Positions 1 through 7,717 of a stretch of 18,418 nt of DNA are shown here, piece after piece (the first letter of the stretch is position 1; each line of letters opens with the position of its first letter). The position numbers and the translations under genes were made by a program. Under the pieces are notes generated by a model. That model was not told the DNA's origin, searched no databases, and was given only the letters and a program-made list of their open reading frames with translations. The stretch is from UBA2160 sp964588665 (GTDB lineage: Bacteria; Chloroflexota; Dehalococcoidia; Lucifugimonadales; UBA1123), in NCBI GenBank assembly GCA_964588665.1, contig CAZPQQ010000067.1:1-18418 (forward strand), given 5' to 3'.

Positions 1-17
1 TCAGCTCAAAGTCTCTA

Positions 18-989
18 TTAACAATCTGTCCCATTTGGGCTGACAGCCAACAGCTGTGCACCGAGTGCGTCGGCTTTTTCGGCCTGCTGGCGAAGGTAGG
101 CGATTTCAGTCCTCGCGGTCTCCAATTCAGTCCGGACGTCCGCGGTCGCGGCTAGCTGTCTTTCGAGATCCTGGACGCGTAGCAACTCTGATTGAACCTG
201 GCCCTGGAGAACGTCAAGCGGATCGCTCGGCTCTGAGGGCGGCAGGTCGCCAACGTTTCCGGCAGCGCCAGCGCTTTGTGGGCTGGCATCTATTATGGGC
301 GATGGAGCCGTATATGCGCTGGGAGGTTCGGGTGGGGCCGACGGCGGCGTTGACTCGGCGGACATGCTTCGTTCGAGCTCGGCTCGAAGCATGTTGAGAG
401 CCCCGCCAGCCGACTGCTCCTTGGGCGGGCTCGGCGGTTCCACCTCTTGGGGCGCACTCTGGGGCGCACTTGGCGGTTCCGGCGGTGGTTGGGACATGGC
501 CCCTAAATTGATCGGCTGGGTGTCGCCTTCGCTCGGCGCCGGAGCCTGTTCGACCGGCGGCGGCGGTATGATGGCGGCTTCCACTTCCACTTCCACTTCC
601 GCTTCCGGCGTCGGCGGCGGCTGAGTCGCTTGAACCGCCGCCAGGCGCTCGTCGCTGTTGCGTCGGACGTCGGCGAGCCTTTGCTCCCACCACTTTATCT
701 GGAACACGAAGTCCCTCGCGCGTTGCTCGGAGTCCTGCAACAGAATCGCGACGTTGGTCTCGAATGTACCGACCTTCGCCTGGAACTCGGTCTCCATCCT
801 CAGCAGGTACTCTGTGTCGCCCTGACCCGCGGCGTGCGTATGGGCCCAGGCCGCGCCTTCGGATTCAAGGGCCCCGACGGTGTCGAAGAAGATGTTGAGG
901 ATGAAGTCGCCAAGTTCCTCCGGGGTCAGCGCGGCAAGTTGCTGGCCGAACTCGCTTTCCGGGGCTTGCATGGACGGAATCTGGTTCAT
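18..989 (-). CDS. Pro-rich coiled-coil protein, third gene of the tubulin-like GTPase operon
   Basis: I do not recognise a family; 323 residues from the chosen ATG at 989. That start overlaps the stop of the upstream gene as ATGA (986-989), typical of translational coupling, so I prefer it to the in-frame start at 1091, which would overlap the neighbour by about 100 nt. Three parts are visible. Residues 10-120 look helical, with a heptad-like stretch around the WWEQRLADVRRNSDERL segment. Residues about 120-255 are a low-complexity linker rich in Pro, Ser, Ala and Glu, including an EVEVEVE run. Residues 256-310 form a probable coiled coil (LLRVQDLERQL, IAYLRQQAEKA). There is no signal peptide or membrane span. 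The stop is TAA. The layout (helical head, disordered linker, coiled coil) would suit an adaptor or filament-binding partner of the GTPase encoded two genes upstream; that role is inference from position only. Confidence 0.75.
   Translation of the reverse strand: MNQIPSMQAPESEFGQQLAALTPEELGDFILNIFFDTVGALESEGAAWAHTHAAGQGDTEYLLRMETEFQAKVGTFETNVAILLQDSEQRARDFVFQIKWWEQRLADVRRNSDERLAAVQATQPPPTPEAEVEVEVEAAIIPPPPVEQAPAPSEGDTQPINLGAMSQPPPEPPSAPQSAPQEVEPPSPPKEQSAGGALNMLRAELERSMSAESTPPSAPPEPPSAYTAPSPIIDASPQSAGAAGNVGDLPPSEPSDPLDVLQGQVQSELLRVQDLERQLAATADVRTELETARTEIAYLRQQAEKADALGAQLLAVSPNGTDC
362..394. repeat. Intragenic imperfect hairpin in the coiled-coil gene
   Basis: Outer arms ACATGC (362-367) and GCATGT (389-394) and inner arms TTCGAGC (372-378) and GCTCGAA (382-388) are perfectly complementary. 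They are separated by a 3-nt loop (379-381) and a 4-nt one-sided bulge (368-371). This gives 13 base pairs inside the coding sequence for a short MLRAELERSM helix in the linker. Its role is unknown; it may be chance in GC-rich DNA. Confidence 0.5.
578..607. repeat. Short tandem hexamer repeat (CTTCCA/CTTCCG x5)
   Basis: Five consecutive 6-bp units, three CTTCCA followed by two CTTCCG, on the plus strand. On the coding (minus) strand they encode the alternating Glu-Val/Ala run in the linker of the coiled-coil gene. The length is a multiple of three, so copy-number change would alter linker length without a frameshift. Confidence 0.7.
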
Positions 990-1294
990 ATGACTTGGAG
1001 AACCTCTCTGATCTCCCCGACCATCAGCTCTTCCACCAGGTCGGGGCTGATCCCACGGATGTTCTGGGCAACGGTTTCGTTTGGGTCCCACTCGGCCTGA
1101 AAACCCTTGGAACCCAGGGCGGTCTCCATGACGTTCTGCAGCTTGCTGGATGTGATGCCTGACACCAGCACCGAAACGCCAACGTAGTCCAGTTGGGGCG
1201 TACCGAACTGAAGGCAGTCGGTCTTACGAAAACGATCGGTTCCCGCTTCTTCTTTCAGCAGGTCGGAGAGATAATCCACGTGTCCGGTGTTCAT
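986..1294 (-). CDS. Small uncharacterised protein, second gene of the tubulin-like GTPase operon
   Basis: A 102-residue protein of no family I recognise. The ATG at 1294 lies two nucleotides after the TGA (1297-1299) of the tubulin-like gene, and its own TGA overlaps the next ATG, so all three genes should be co-transcribed and translationally coupled. An in-frame start at 1441 exists but would lie deep inside the upstream gene, so I reject it. The sequence is soluble, with no signal or membrane segment. A middle part with beta-strand character (LDYVGVSVLVSGIT) is followed by a helical, acidic C-terminus (LVEELMVGEIREVLQ). The central strand followed by helix KLQNVMETAL could be a small alpha/beta fold. 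A role as regulator or adaptor of the GTPase is inference from gene order. Confidence 0.8.
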   Translation of the reverse strand: MNTGHVDYLSDLLKEEAGTDRFRKTDCLQFGTPQLDYVGVSVLVSGITSSKLQNVMETALGSKGFQAEWDPNETVAQNIRGISPDLVEELMVGEIREVLQVI

Positions 1295-1296
1295 GT

Positions 1297-2559
1297 TCAG
1301 TATCTTTTCGAAAAATCGAGGAGGGCCGAATAGAGTCGCGACGCCGCCGACCTTGGGTTTGGGGCTTCGGCGCCCCCCAGAGCATATTGGGACGTGGCCA
1401 ATTCGGCTAGTCGGGTCAGGCCCTCGCGCACGCGCCGCCAACGAGATTTGGCTGTCGAGAACCTGCCCGCGTCGAATGCCTTCACTGGCAACGTGGCGTA
1501 GCCGATAGTCGATATCTCAGGCGGACCGAATCCCTCTTGCCTTCGCGTCCAGCGCTTGATGTCGGCCAGGTCCAGCTTCGATGACAACTCCGGCACGCCG
1601 TACTTGCCCATGGACGCCATCAGCAGCGGCGCGATCATGTCTCGAAGAATTTCGTTGAAAACCCGGTAGTTCCCGTTCGAGGTCTGACTGTAACGCGCCA
1701 GCGAGTCGTTGTCCGCGACAATCACCGCGTCGAGTGTGCCGCCCGCCGCGGGCTCGCCCGCCAACATGGCATGCAACCCAGCAAGCGCGCTCCTGGGGTA
1801 CCGTGCCTCGCGGACCTCGCTGGCCGATGGCAGAATCGACAGATTCAGCGAAAGATCGGCCGCGAATTCGACATCGTCCTTGAGCCAGCGCGAGACAACT
1901 GGGGACATCCCGTTGCCGGTGCTTCCGGTGAGCGAGTTGCATGTTAGCAGCACCCCGCTGGTGAAGTCCTCGGTCACGAGTCTCTCTCGTATCGCCGACG
2001 CCAGCGCGGGGCGGCTGGAGCCGGAGCCGATCAGCGAGTTCTCGGCCGCCAGCATCCCGAGGTATGGGAGACCGCCTACCCCGACATTCTGCTCGCCGAC
2101 CGCGGCGGTCGCCTGTGCCGCATTCATGGCGCCGCGGTCGCCCAAGAGCGCCGCCTTTATGTACTCCTTGGACGGCATCGGCAGCACGAATATGTTGTCT
2201 CGATGGTCCCAACTCCAGTGGGTCGCCAGGATGTCGGATATGACGTCGCTCGTGTCGAATGCGACCGCACGAAACGGATAGACGTCCTCGGAATCGCCGG
2301 GCACATAGGAAGGAGGCCCCAGATGGGCGAACGAGGACGCGATCTGACTTCCGCACTAGCCGCACCCGACCACCCGCACCCGTGTTCCCAAGGGCGTCGT
2401 TCTGGCAGCCGGCTGTGGGCGTTCTGCGATCGCCGTGGGGCTCAGTTCCAGATCCGGCCCGTCGCCTCCTGAGCCTTCTGTCGAAGGGTGTGACGCATCC
2501 TCGGGACGTCCGGACCGACGCGAAAAGTAATCGCGCCAGCGTTCGTCCGATTGCGTCAT
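1297..2559 (-). pseudogene. FtsZ/tubulin-superfamily GTPase, interrupted by an in-frame TAG at codon 68
   Basis: Read through one TAG (2356-2358), the frame from ATG 2559 gives 420 codons covering the tubulin/FtsZ GTPase fold. Residues 1-62 are a polar extension. VVGCG-stop-CGSQIAS (63-75) is the T1 loop and matches the GQCGNQ motif of tubulin, with the stop at the Gln. Further motifs, in family order: GVGGLPYLG (160-168) like the FtsZ GAGGxPxVG; TGSTGNG (211-217) as the T4 glycine loop, degenerate from GGGTGSG; ADNDSL (282-287); and KLDLAD (328-333) as the T7 catalytic loop, keeping both Asp residues of FtsZ NxDxxD. The start follows a G-run Shine-Dalgarno-like sequence. A GTG at 2304 could reinitiate a 335-residue product, but it would lack T1. 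The function would be GTP-dependent filament formation. Alternatives are a stop-codon polymorphism, suppression or a consensus error. Confidence 0.85.
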
Positions 2560-2679
2560 TCAAACCCCCCCGACAGCCCAGGCGTCAACTTCGTGCGGAC
2601 GCCTGCTTGTGATTCCGTCAGTACAGTCTATCACCATCGGTGGCCAGTCCCCGAACGGCGACAATTATGTTGGCGGCAA

Positions 2680-4944
2680 TCACGCCGGCACGGGCTCGCG
2701 GTCCCACACGCCGCGGGAGTATTCCATGCAGTCCGATATCGCGTCGGCAAGCTCGCCCGGCGACTCGAACCGGAGCCGTTGTGCGAGGTAGCGGAACTCG
2801 GGCGAGTGCTGGTCTGGGACGGCAAGGTCCTTCGCGTTTCCACGCACGACTCTCAGGGCGTCGATCAGCATGCGAAGGAACGAGTACGAGTGCCGAATCT
2901 CGTCCGCTGCACTCGCGCGGATGTAGCCGCCTTCGGCCAACGAGCGGACCGCGTCCAACGTATTGGCGCCGCGGACGGATCGGTCGCGGCGTCCCGCTGA
3001 GATCTGCGACGCCTGCACGTAGTACTCGATGTCCACCAAACCGCCGAGGCTATGCTTCACGTTAACCGACGTCGGCTTGACGAGCTCGCTGGCCTGCCGG
3101 CTCCTGATGTGTTGAATGTCGTCGGTGTCGAGTGGATCGTCCCAGTATATGAAGCGGCCTCGCGCGGCCATCACCTGCTCGGCAAGATCGAGGTTCCCCG
3201 CCACCGGCCTTTGCTTTACCAGGGCCAGTCGTTCGAACTGCCGGGCGTCTCCATCGCCGGAGTAGTAGGCTTTGTATGCTCTGAGAGACGAGGCCAAGGC
3301 TCCTTTGGCGCCGTAGGGTCGCAACCGCAGGTCGATCTGGAAGACTCCCTCTCGTCGCGACTGAAGCGTCTGAATGAACCCCTTCACCAGCTCCGTGAAA
3401 TAGGTGGAGTTCATCACCTTTTCCGCGCCGTCGGTCTCGCCCTCGGCTCCCTAGACGAAGACCAGTTCGATGTCCGAACCGAACCCCATCTCTCGACCGC
3501 CGAACTTGCCGAGAGCGCAGATGCACCACTGGCAACGGCTCCCGTCGGCCAGCCTGGGACGCCCGTGGCGCTTGTTCAGCGCGCGCTCCACCAACTCGGC
3601 GGGGGAAGACACGACCACTCCCGTGAGGGCGCTCAGCTCCCCGGCGAACTGGACGAAGTTGACCCGCCCAGTGATGTGTCTCAAGTCGATTCGGAACATC
3701 TCTCGGTCTTTGAATCGATTGAGGTAGTCGACCGCCGTCTTGTCATCGGGCGCCGACGCCAACTGTTCACGCAAAGCCGTTTCGAGCGGTTCAGCCGGCC
3801 GGTTCTCGTCGAGAGAACTGGTGTCTACGAGGACCGGGAACAGGCTCTCGTGTTGCATGCGCAGGAAGTCTTCCCACAGGAACCGGCTGACGCCCATGAC
3901 CTCCGCCAGAGTCTCCAGCACCTCCGGCGATTCCAGGGCGTGGATCTCGCCCGTCCAATCGGATCTGGACAGGACCTGTTTTATCAGGGCGCTGAATTGT
4001 CGCAGCGCCATCTGGGGGTCGGAAGACCTGGGAAGCAGGTGCGTGAAATGCTTGATCAGGGCCGCCGCGGCCCGCAACTCGCGTAGGTCTTCGTCGGACG
4101 TGATCTTGGCGCCGCCGGCATCGGTCAGCCAGAAAGTGTCGCGCGCCGTTCCGCCAACGGTCCGCACGTCAGCGCGGACAATGTTGATCTTGAGACTTGC
4201 CAACGCGGTGGTGAACGCGAACAGGAAGCCTCGCAGGTCTCGAGATTGAATCGAAAGCATCGTCGCGCCGCCGGCGCCCTCGGGATCGATGTCGATCTCC
4301 ACCGGCATGAGCTGGCCGTGCTGTTCCTCGACCTGCCGCATCGCGCCGCTGAATCGCTCTACCGCGATGCGCTGAGCGGCCTCAAGGCCGTCGCGGGACG
4401 CCACGGAGAATATCTGGCGGAGTTCGTCTTGGAAACGCTCCCACACATCGGGCGACATTTCGCGGTGAGAGTGAACATCGAGGATGTTCAAGGCTATGGC
4501 GGACGGGCGGGGTTTGGGTCGAGGCTCTTGTCGGGAAGGCCGGCGGGCGCCGCGTCGACGTCGCCTTGGCGCTTCCGGCGCCGTTTCCGGAACCCAATCC
4601 GCGACTATCGAGAACCCGTCCACTCGCACGATGTCGAGCGCGTACGATGTGAAAACGGAGGCAATCAGAGACAGGCTGCCCAACCGGTCTGGGGTGCAGA
4701 TCGTGACGGTCCATGAGTCGCCATGTAAAGGCTGGGTCGCCACTGCCACGTCATCGGCGCCTGCTGCTTCGATCAGCAGCCGAGCATGGCCTTCGGAGTC
4801 GCGGTGATAGGGTAGATACACGGCCCCGAGCTGCCGTTTTATGCTGCTCGCAATGTCAGTGAGACTTGAGTCGTGCAATGTAGTGAGCAGGTGCTGGACA
4901 AGGCTACAACGTCTCGTACCGCAAGCGCGATCCGACCTAATCAT
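2680..4944 (-). pseudogene. ACT-domain glutamine-synthetase adenylyltransferase-like protein (GlnE family), interrupted by in-frame TAG
   Basis: The frame from ATG 4944 to TGA 2680 is 754 codons with one internal TAG at 3451-3453 (codon 498). Residues about 77-117 (WTVTICTPDRLGSLSLIASV) and 226-275 look like two ACT domains, separated by an Arg-rich linker (126-148). The GlnE nucleotidyltransferase core follows: ALGKFGGREMGFGSDIELVFV (477-497), with the metal-site G-S-D-x-E variant, and IDLRLRP (537-543) with the third acidic residue. The C-terminal part matches the helical GlnD/GlnE-associated domain. GlnE modifies glutamine synthetase in nitrogen control. This gene has one nucleotidyltransferase domain rather than the usual two of a roughly 950-residue GlnE. 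The stop falls where family members usually have an aromatic residue (LIFVY). No clear Shine-Dalgarno precedes 4944; it is divergent from the next gene with a 38-bp gap. ACT domains suggest amino-acid sensing (inference). Confidence 0.8.
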
Positions 4945-4956
4945 GATAGCATGATT
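4939..4956. promoter_or_regulatory. Inverted repeat in the divergent glnE-like / phosphodiesterase gap
   Basis: AATCATG (4939-4945) and CATGATT (4950-4956) are perfect 7-bp arms with a 4-bp spacer. They overlap the presumed ATG of the GlnE-like gene and lie about 27 bp before the phosphodiesterase ATG. Position and symmetry fit an operator for a dimeric regulator; no factor can be named. Confidence 0.4.
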
Positions 4957-4982
4957 GAGCAAATCAGCAGTTCGGTTCGTGA

Positions 4983-6185
4983 ATGGCCGGCATCGAAGAT
5001 CTCCTCGACGCATTTCAAACCCGTGGATTGGCGCGTCCGTCGCATCAAGACCCCAATATCGTGGACCTGGCTCGCGCCGTCGCCCGATTATCGGGCGTCG
5101 ACGCGAACGACCGCACCGCCAACTCATCGGTAATCGAGCAACGGATCGGCCCCGCCGACCACCTCGTCCTCGTGCTGTTGGACGGCGTCGGAATGGTCAT
5201 GCTGGAAAACCTGTCTCATGACAGCTTCCTGCGCGGCCATCTGGTGGACGAGCTCTCAACCGTGTTTCCGTCGACAACCTCCGTTGCGCTCACGACGTTG
5301 GCAACGGGCGCGTGGCCGGCGGAGCATGGCGTCACCGGATGGTGGACCCACATCAGCGAGCTCGGTCAGACTGCAGTCATACTACGATACGTGACCCGAT
5401 CGGATGACCGTGACCTTGCAGGGCTGGGGATGGACGTCGAAACGGTCTTCCCCTTGCAGTCGGCTTTCGCGTCTTATGATCGCGACACACTGCTGCTCAT
5501 GCCAGCCGCCATTGCCGACTCGACGTATTCGGCTTATTTCTCAGGCGGACGACCCACGACCTCCTACGGGTCCCTGGATCAAGGCATATCCACCGTGATC
5601 CGCAGGATCGCTGACGCCGGCGAACCGACGTTTACGTACCTCTACGTATCGCAAGTCGACAGCTTGGCACACCTCCACGGGATGACCCGCCCCGAGGTTC
5701 TGGAGTCACTGCGCGAAGTCGACGCTGAGTTGGCCCGTCTGCACTCGGCGATAGGCGACAAGGGCAGGATCGTCGTCACCGCGGACCACGGGTTTTTGGA
5801 CGCGCCAGCCGCATCGCGGCACACGTTGCGGCCGTCGACCGACCTGACGCCGCTGCTGCACTACCCGCCGTCCGGAGACACGCGTGTCATGTACCTGCAC
5901 GTCAGAGATTGGGCACGAGCGAGAGTGCGCGGGCATTTCGAGCGCAAATTCGGCTCTCGTTTCTATCTCATCAGCGTCGACGAGGCAGAGGATCTCGAGC
6001 TGTTCGGACCCGGCCCGTTGGCGCCGGCGACGAAAGACCGGATGGGGGACCTCATCGCTATCTCTTCGGGCGCGCACATGATCGAGTACAACGCCGCGCG
6101 AGGGTCGGCCCGAAGCGTGTTGCTGAACGGACACCACTCCGGCTTGACCCCAGACGAAATGAAGATCCCGCTGGTGATCGCGTAA
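4983..6185 (+). CDS. Type I phosphodiesterase / nucleotide pyrophosphatase-like hydrolase (alkaline phosphatase superfamily)
   Basis: 400 residues. All expected metal and nucleophile motifs of the nucleotide pyrophosphatase/phosphodiesterase family are present in order: LVLVLLDGVG (Asp67), FPSTTSVALTTLATG (candidate Thr/Ser nucleophile at 98-100), YVSQVDSLAHLHG (Asp226, His230), VVTADHGF (Asp268, His269) and a late NGHHSG (His384/385). The enzyme would hydrolyse phosphodiester or phosphomonoester substrates with two divalent metals; the substrate cannot be read from the sequence. There is no obvious signal peptide, so it is probably cytoplasmic. The start at 4983 is the first ATG after the divergent gap and lacks a recognisable Shine-Dalgarno, so a leaderless transcript is possible. 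The stop is TAA. A 218-bp gap to transaldolase suggests it is not tightly coupled to it. Confidence 0.88.
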   Translation: MAGIEDLLDAFQTRGLARPSHQDPNIVDLARAVARLSGVDANDRTANSSVIEQRIGPADHLVLVLLDGVGMVMLENLSHDSFLRGHLVDELSTVFPSTTSVALTTLATGAWPAEHGVTGWWTHISELGQTAVILRYVTRSDDRDLAGLGMDVETVFPLQSAFASYDRDTLLLMPAAIADSTYSAYFSGGRPTTSYGSLDQGISTVIRRIADAGEPTFTYLYVSQVDSLAHLHGMTRPEVLESLREVDAELARLHSAIGDKGRIVVTADHGFLDAPAASRHTLRPSTDLTPLLHYPPSGDTRVMYLHVRDWARARVRGHFERKFGSRFYLISVDEAEDLELFGPGPLAPATKDRMGDLIAISSGAHMIEYNAARGSARSVLLNGHHSGLTPDEMKIPLVIA

Positions 6186-6357
6186 CGCATCCACTGCGCT
6201 CTCTCCGGTCAAGATTTGGACGCGGTGAAGGTCCCCTTGTCGTTTTAGGATCGCGGCGCAGGCCGGACTACGAAGACTCGAAGGTGTATCCTTAGAGACA
6301 GTCAATTACGCGCCAGGTCGAACTATACGTTGGTCGACGCTGCGTCTGGTCAGCGAC

Positions 6358-6371
6358 CGATCCACGGATCG
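6358..6371. repeat. Short inverted repeat upstream of transaldolase
   Basis: CGATCC and GGATCG form perfect 6-bp arms with a 2-bp spacer, about 33 bp before the transaldolase ATG and 18 bp before its Shine-Dalgarno. It could be a small operator; it is too short to exclude chance. I see no convincing promoter in the rest of 6186-6403. Confidence 0.25.
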
Positions 6372-6403
6372 AGGCGGCCTGCACACCTAAGGAGACCATT
6401 TCA

Positions 6404-7531
6404 ATGTCCGGAAACCTGAGCCCTCTCCATGAGTTGGGACGATTGGGTCAGAGCGTTTGGATCGACAACATCTCTCGCGAGCTGATCGCCTCCGGCGACC
6501 TAGGCAAGCTCATCGACTTAGGCGTCACCGGATTGACGTCCAACCCGTCGATATTCGAGAAGGCGGTCTCAGGCAGCACTGACTACGACGAGTCGATGCT
6601 TCGATTCGTGAACGACGGGATGGACACCGAGCAGGTGTTCGAGGCGTTGGCCATCGAGGACATTCGTTCGGCCGCGGACCTTCTGATGCCCATCTACGAC
6701 CGCACCGACGGCGCGGACGGATACGCCTCGTTGGAGGTCAATCCGCATCTGGCCGCCGACACCGACGGCACCGTCTCAGAGGGGCTGCGGATCTTCGAAA
6801 CGCTGAGTCGCCCAAACATCATGATCAAGGTGCCGGCGACGCCCGAGGGAATGCCGGCAATCGCCAGCCTGCTGGAAGCCGGCGTCAACGTGAACGCCAC
6901 GCTGATATTCTCTTTGGATGCGTACAACCTGGTCAGCGACGCCTACATCGACGGCCTGGAAGCGCGGCGACGAGCGGGCGGAGGCGTCAACCGCGTGGCG
7001 TCCGTGGCGTCGTTCTTCGTGTCCAGGGTGGACTCCGCCGTGGACGGCTTGATCGACGGGCGTGTCGGCGAGGGCCGCGCCGATCTTGCGAACCTCAAAG
7101 GAAAAGCCGCCATCGCAAACGCGAAACTCGCCTATCAGGCTTTCAAGGGCACGTTCGGCGGCGACCGGTTTACGGAGTTGCGGTCCGCCGGGGCGATGGT
7201 CCAGAGGCCGCTGTGGGCTTCGACTTCGACCAAAGACCCAAGTTACAGCGACGTTATGTACATTGAATCCTTGATCGGTCGCGATACGGTCAACACACTG
7301 CCCGACGCGACCCTCGACGCGTTCGTGGACCACGGCGCCGCGTCCGAGACCCTGGACCGTGACGCCGACGCGGCTCGCGATGCCGTGGAGTCACTCGAAG
7401 CTGCCGGGATTAGCATGGACGCCGTGACGTCGAAGCTTTTGGCCGACGGAGTCAAGGCGTTTGCGAACGCCTACGATCAGCTCGTGGCCAACATCGACGT
7501 CAAGCGGCAACGGTTGATCGCCGCCGACTGA
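6404..7531 (+). CDS. tal: Transaldolase
   Basis: 375 residues, the usual length for the long bacterial transaldolase group found in actinobacteria, cyanobacteria and Chloroflexota. The enzyme transfers a dihydroxyacetone unit between sedoheptulose-7-phosphate and glyceraldehyde-3-phosphate in the non-oxidative pentose phosphate pathway, in the cytoplasm. Visible motifs are VWIDNISR with Asp21, the signature GLTSNPSIFEKA (43-54), NIMIKVPATPEG with the Schiff-base Lys142, VNATLIFS (902-residue-style strand of the barrel, here about 162-169) and the late RPLWASTSTKDP loop. A strong Shine-Dalgarno AAGGAG (6389-6394) lies nine bases before the ATG. Downstream is the sugar-active GH15 gene, so this stretch may be a carbon-metabolism neighbourhood (inference). 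Confidence 0.96.
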   Translation: MSGNLSPLHELGRLGQSVWIDNISRELIASGDLGKLIDLGVTGLTSNPSIFEKAVSGSTDYDESMLRFVNDGMDTEQVFEALAIEDIRSAADLLMPIYDRTDGADGYASLEVNPHLAADTDGTVSEGLRIFETLSRPNIMIKVPATPEGMPAIASLLEAGVNVNATLIFSLDAYNLVSDAYIDGLEARRRAGGGVNRVASVASFFVSRVDSAVDGLIDGRVGEGRADLANLKGKAAIANAKLAYQAFKGTFGGDRFTELRSAGAMVQRPLWASTSTKDPSYSDVMYIESLIGRDTVNTLPDATLDAFVDHGAASETLDRDADAARDAVESLEAAGISMDAVTSKLLADGVKAFANAYDQLVANIDVKRQRLIAAD

Positions 7532-7717
7532 CTGGGCGTTCGCGGGTCACGCGATCCGTTGACGTGCTTTCAAAGGCGAAATGTAGCCGCCAACCTATCC
7601 GCGGCGTCATCTCCATGGTTCGAAGTGCGTCGATCGAACTGACCTATTCGGGACCTTGCCGCCAGGCATCGATATCCGGCCTGCGGCTGGCGGCAGCAAA
7701 GAAGTGCATCGGGGGCA

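Noticed and set aside
990..1091. Extension of the coiled-coil protein to an upstream start at 1091
   Set aside because: It would overlap about 100 nt of the 102-residue gene with Arg/Gly-rich sequence; the ATGA overlap at 986-989 is the better start.
1517..2563. Arg-rich 348-codon frame overlapping the tubulin-like gene in another phase
   Set aside because: The composition is typical of an out-of-phase translation, and the tubulin motifs lie in the other frame, even though that frame has the TAG.
2356..3453. Reassignment of TAG to an amino acid (Gln, Tyr or pyrrolysine)
   Set aside because: TAG is the natural terminator of the DUF5679 gene (13531-13533) and the YcaQ-like gene (11433-11435), both at the expected family ends, and the two internal TAGs would need different residues (Gln versus probably Tyr). 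Suppression cannot be excluded but needs other evidence.
3052..4086. Long open frame antisense to the GlnE-like gene (344 codons)
   Set aside because: It is a GC-rich shadow of the GlnE frame; the product has no recognisable motif while the minus strand has clear family motifs.
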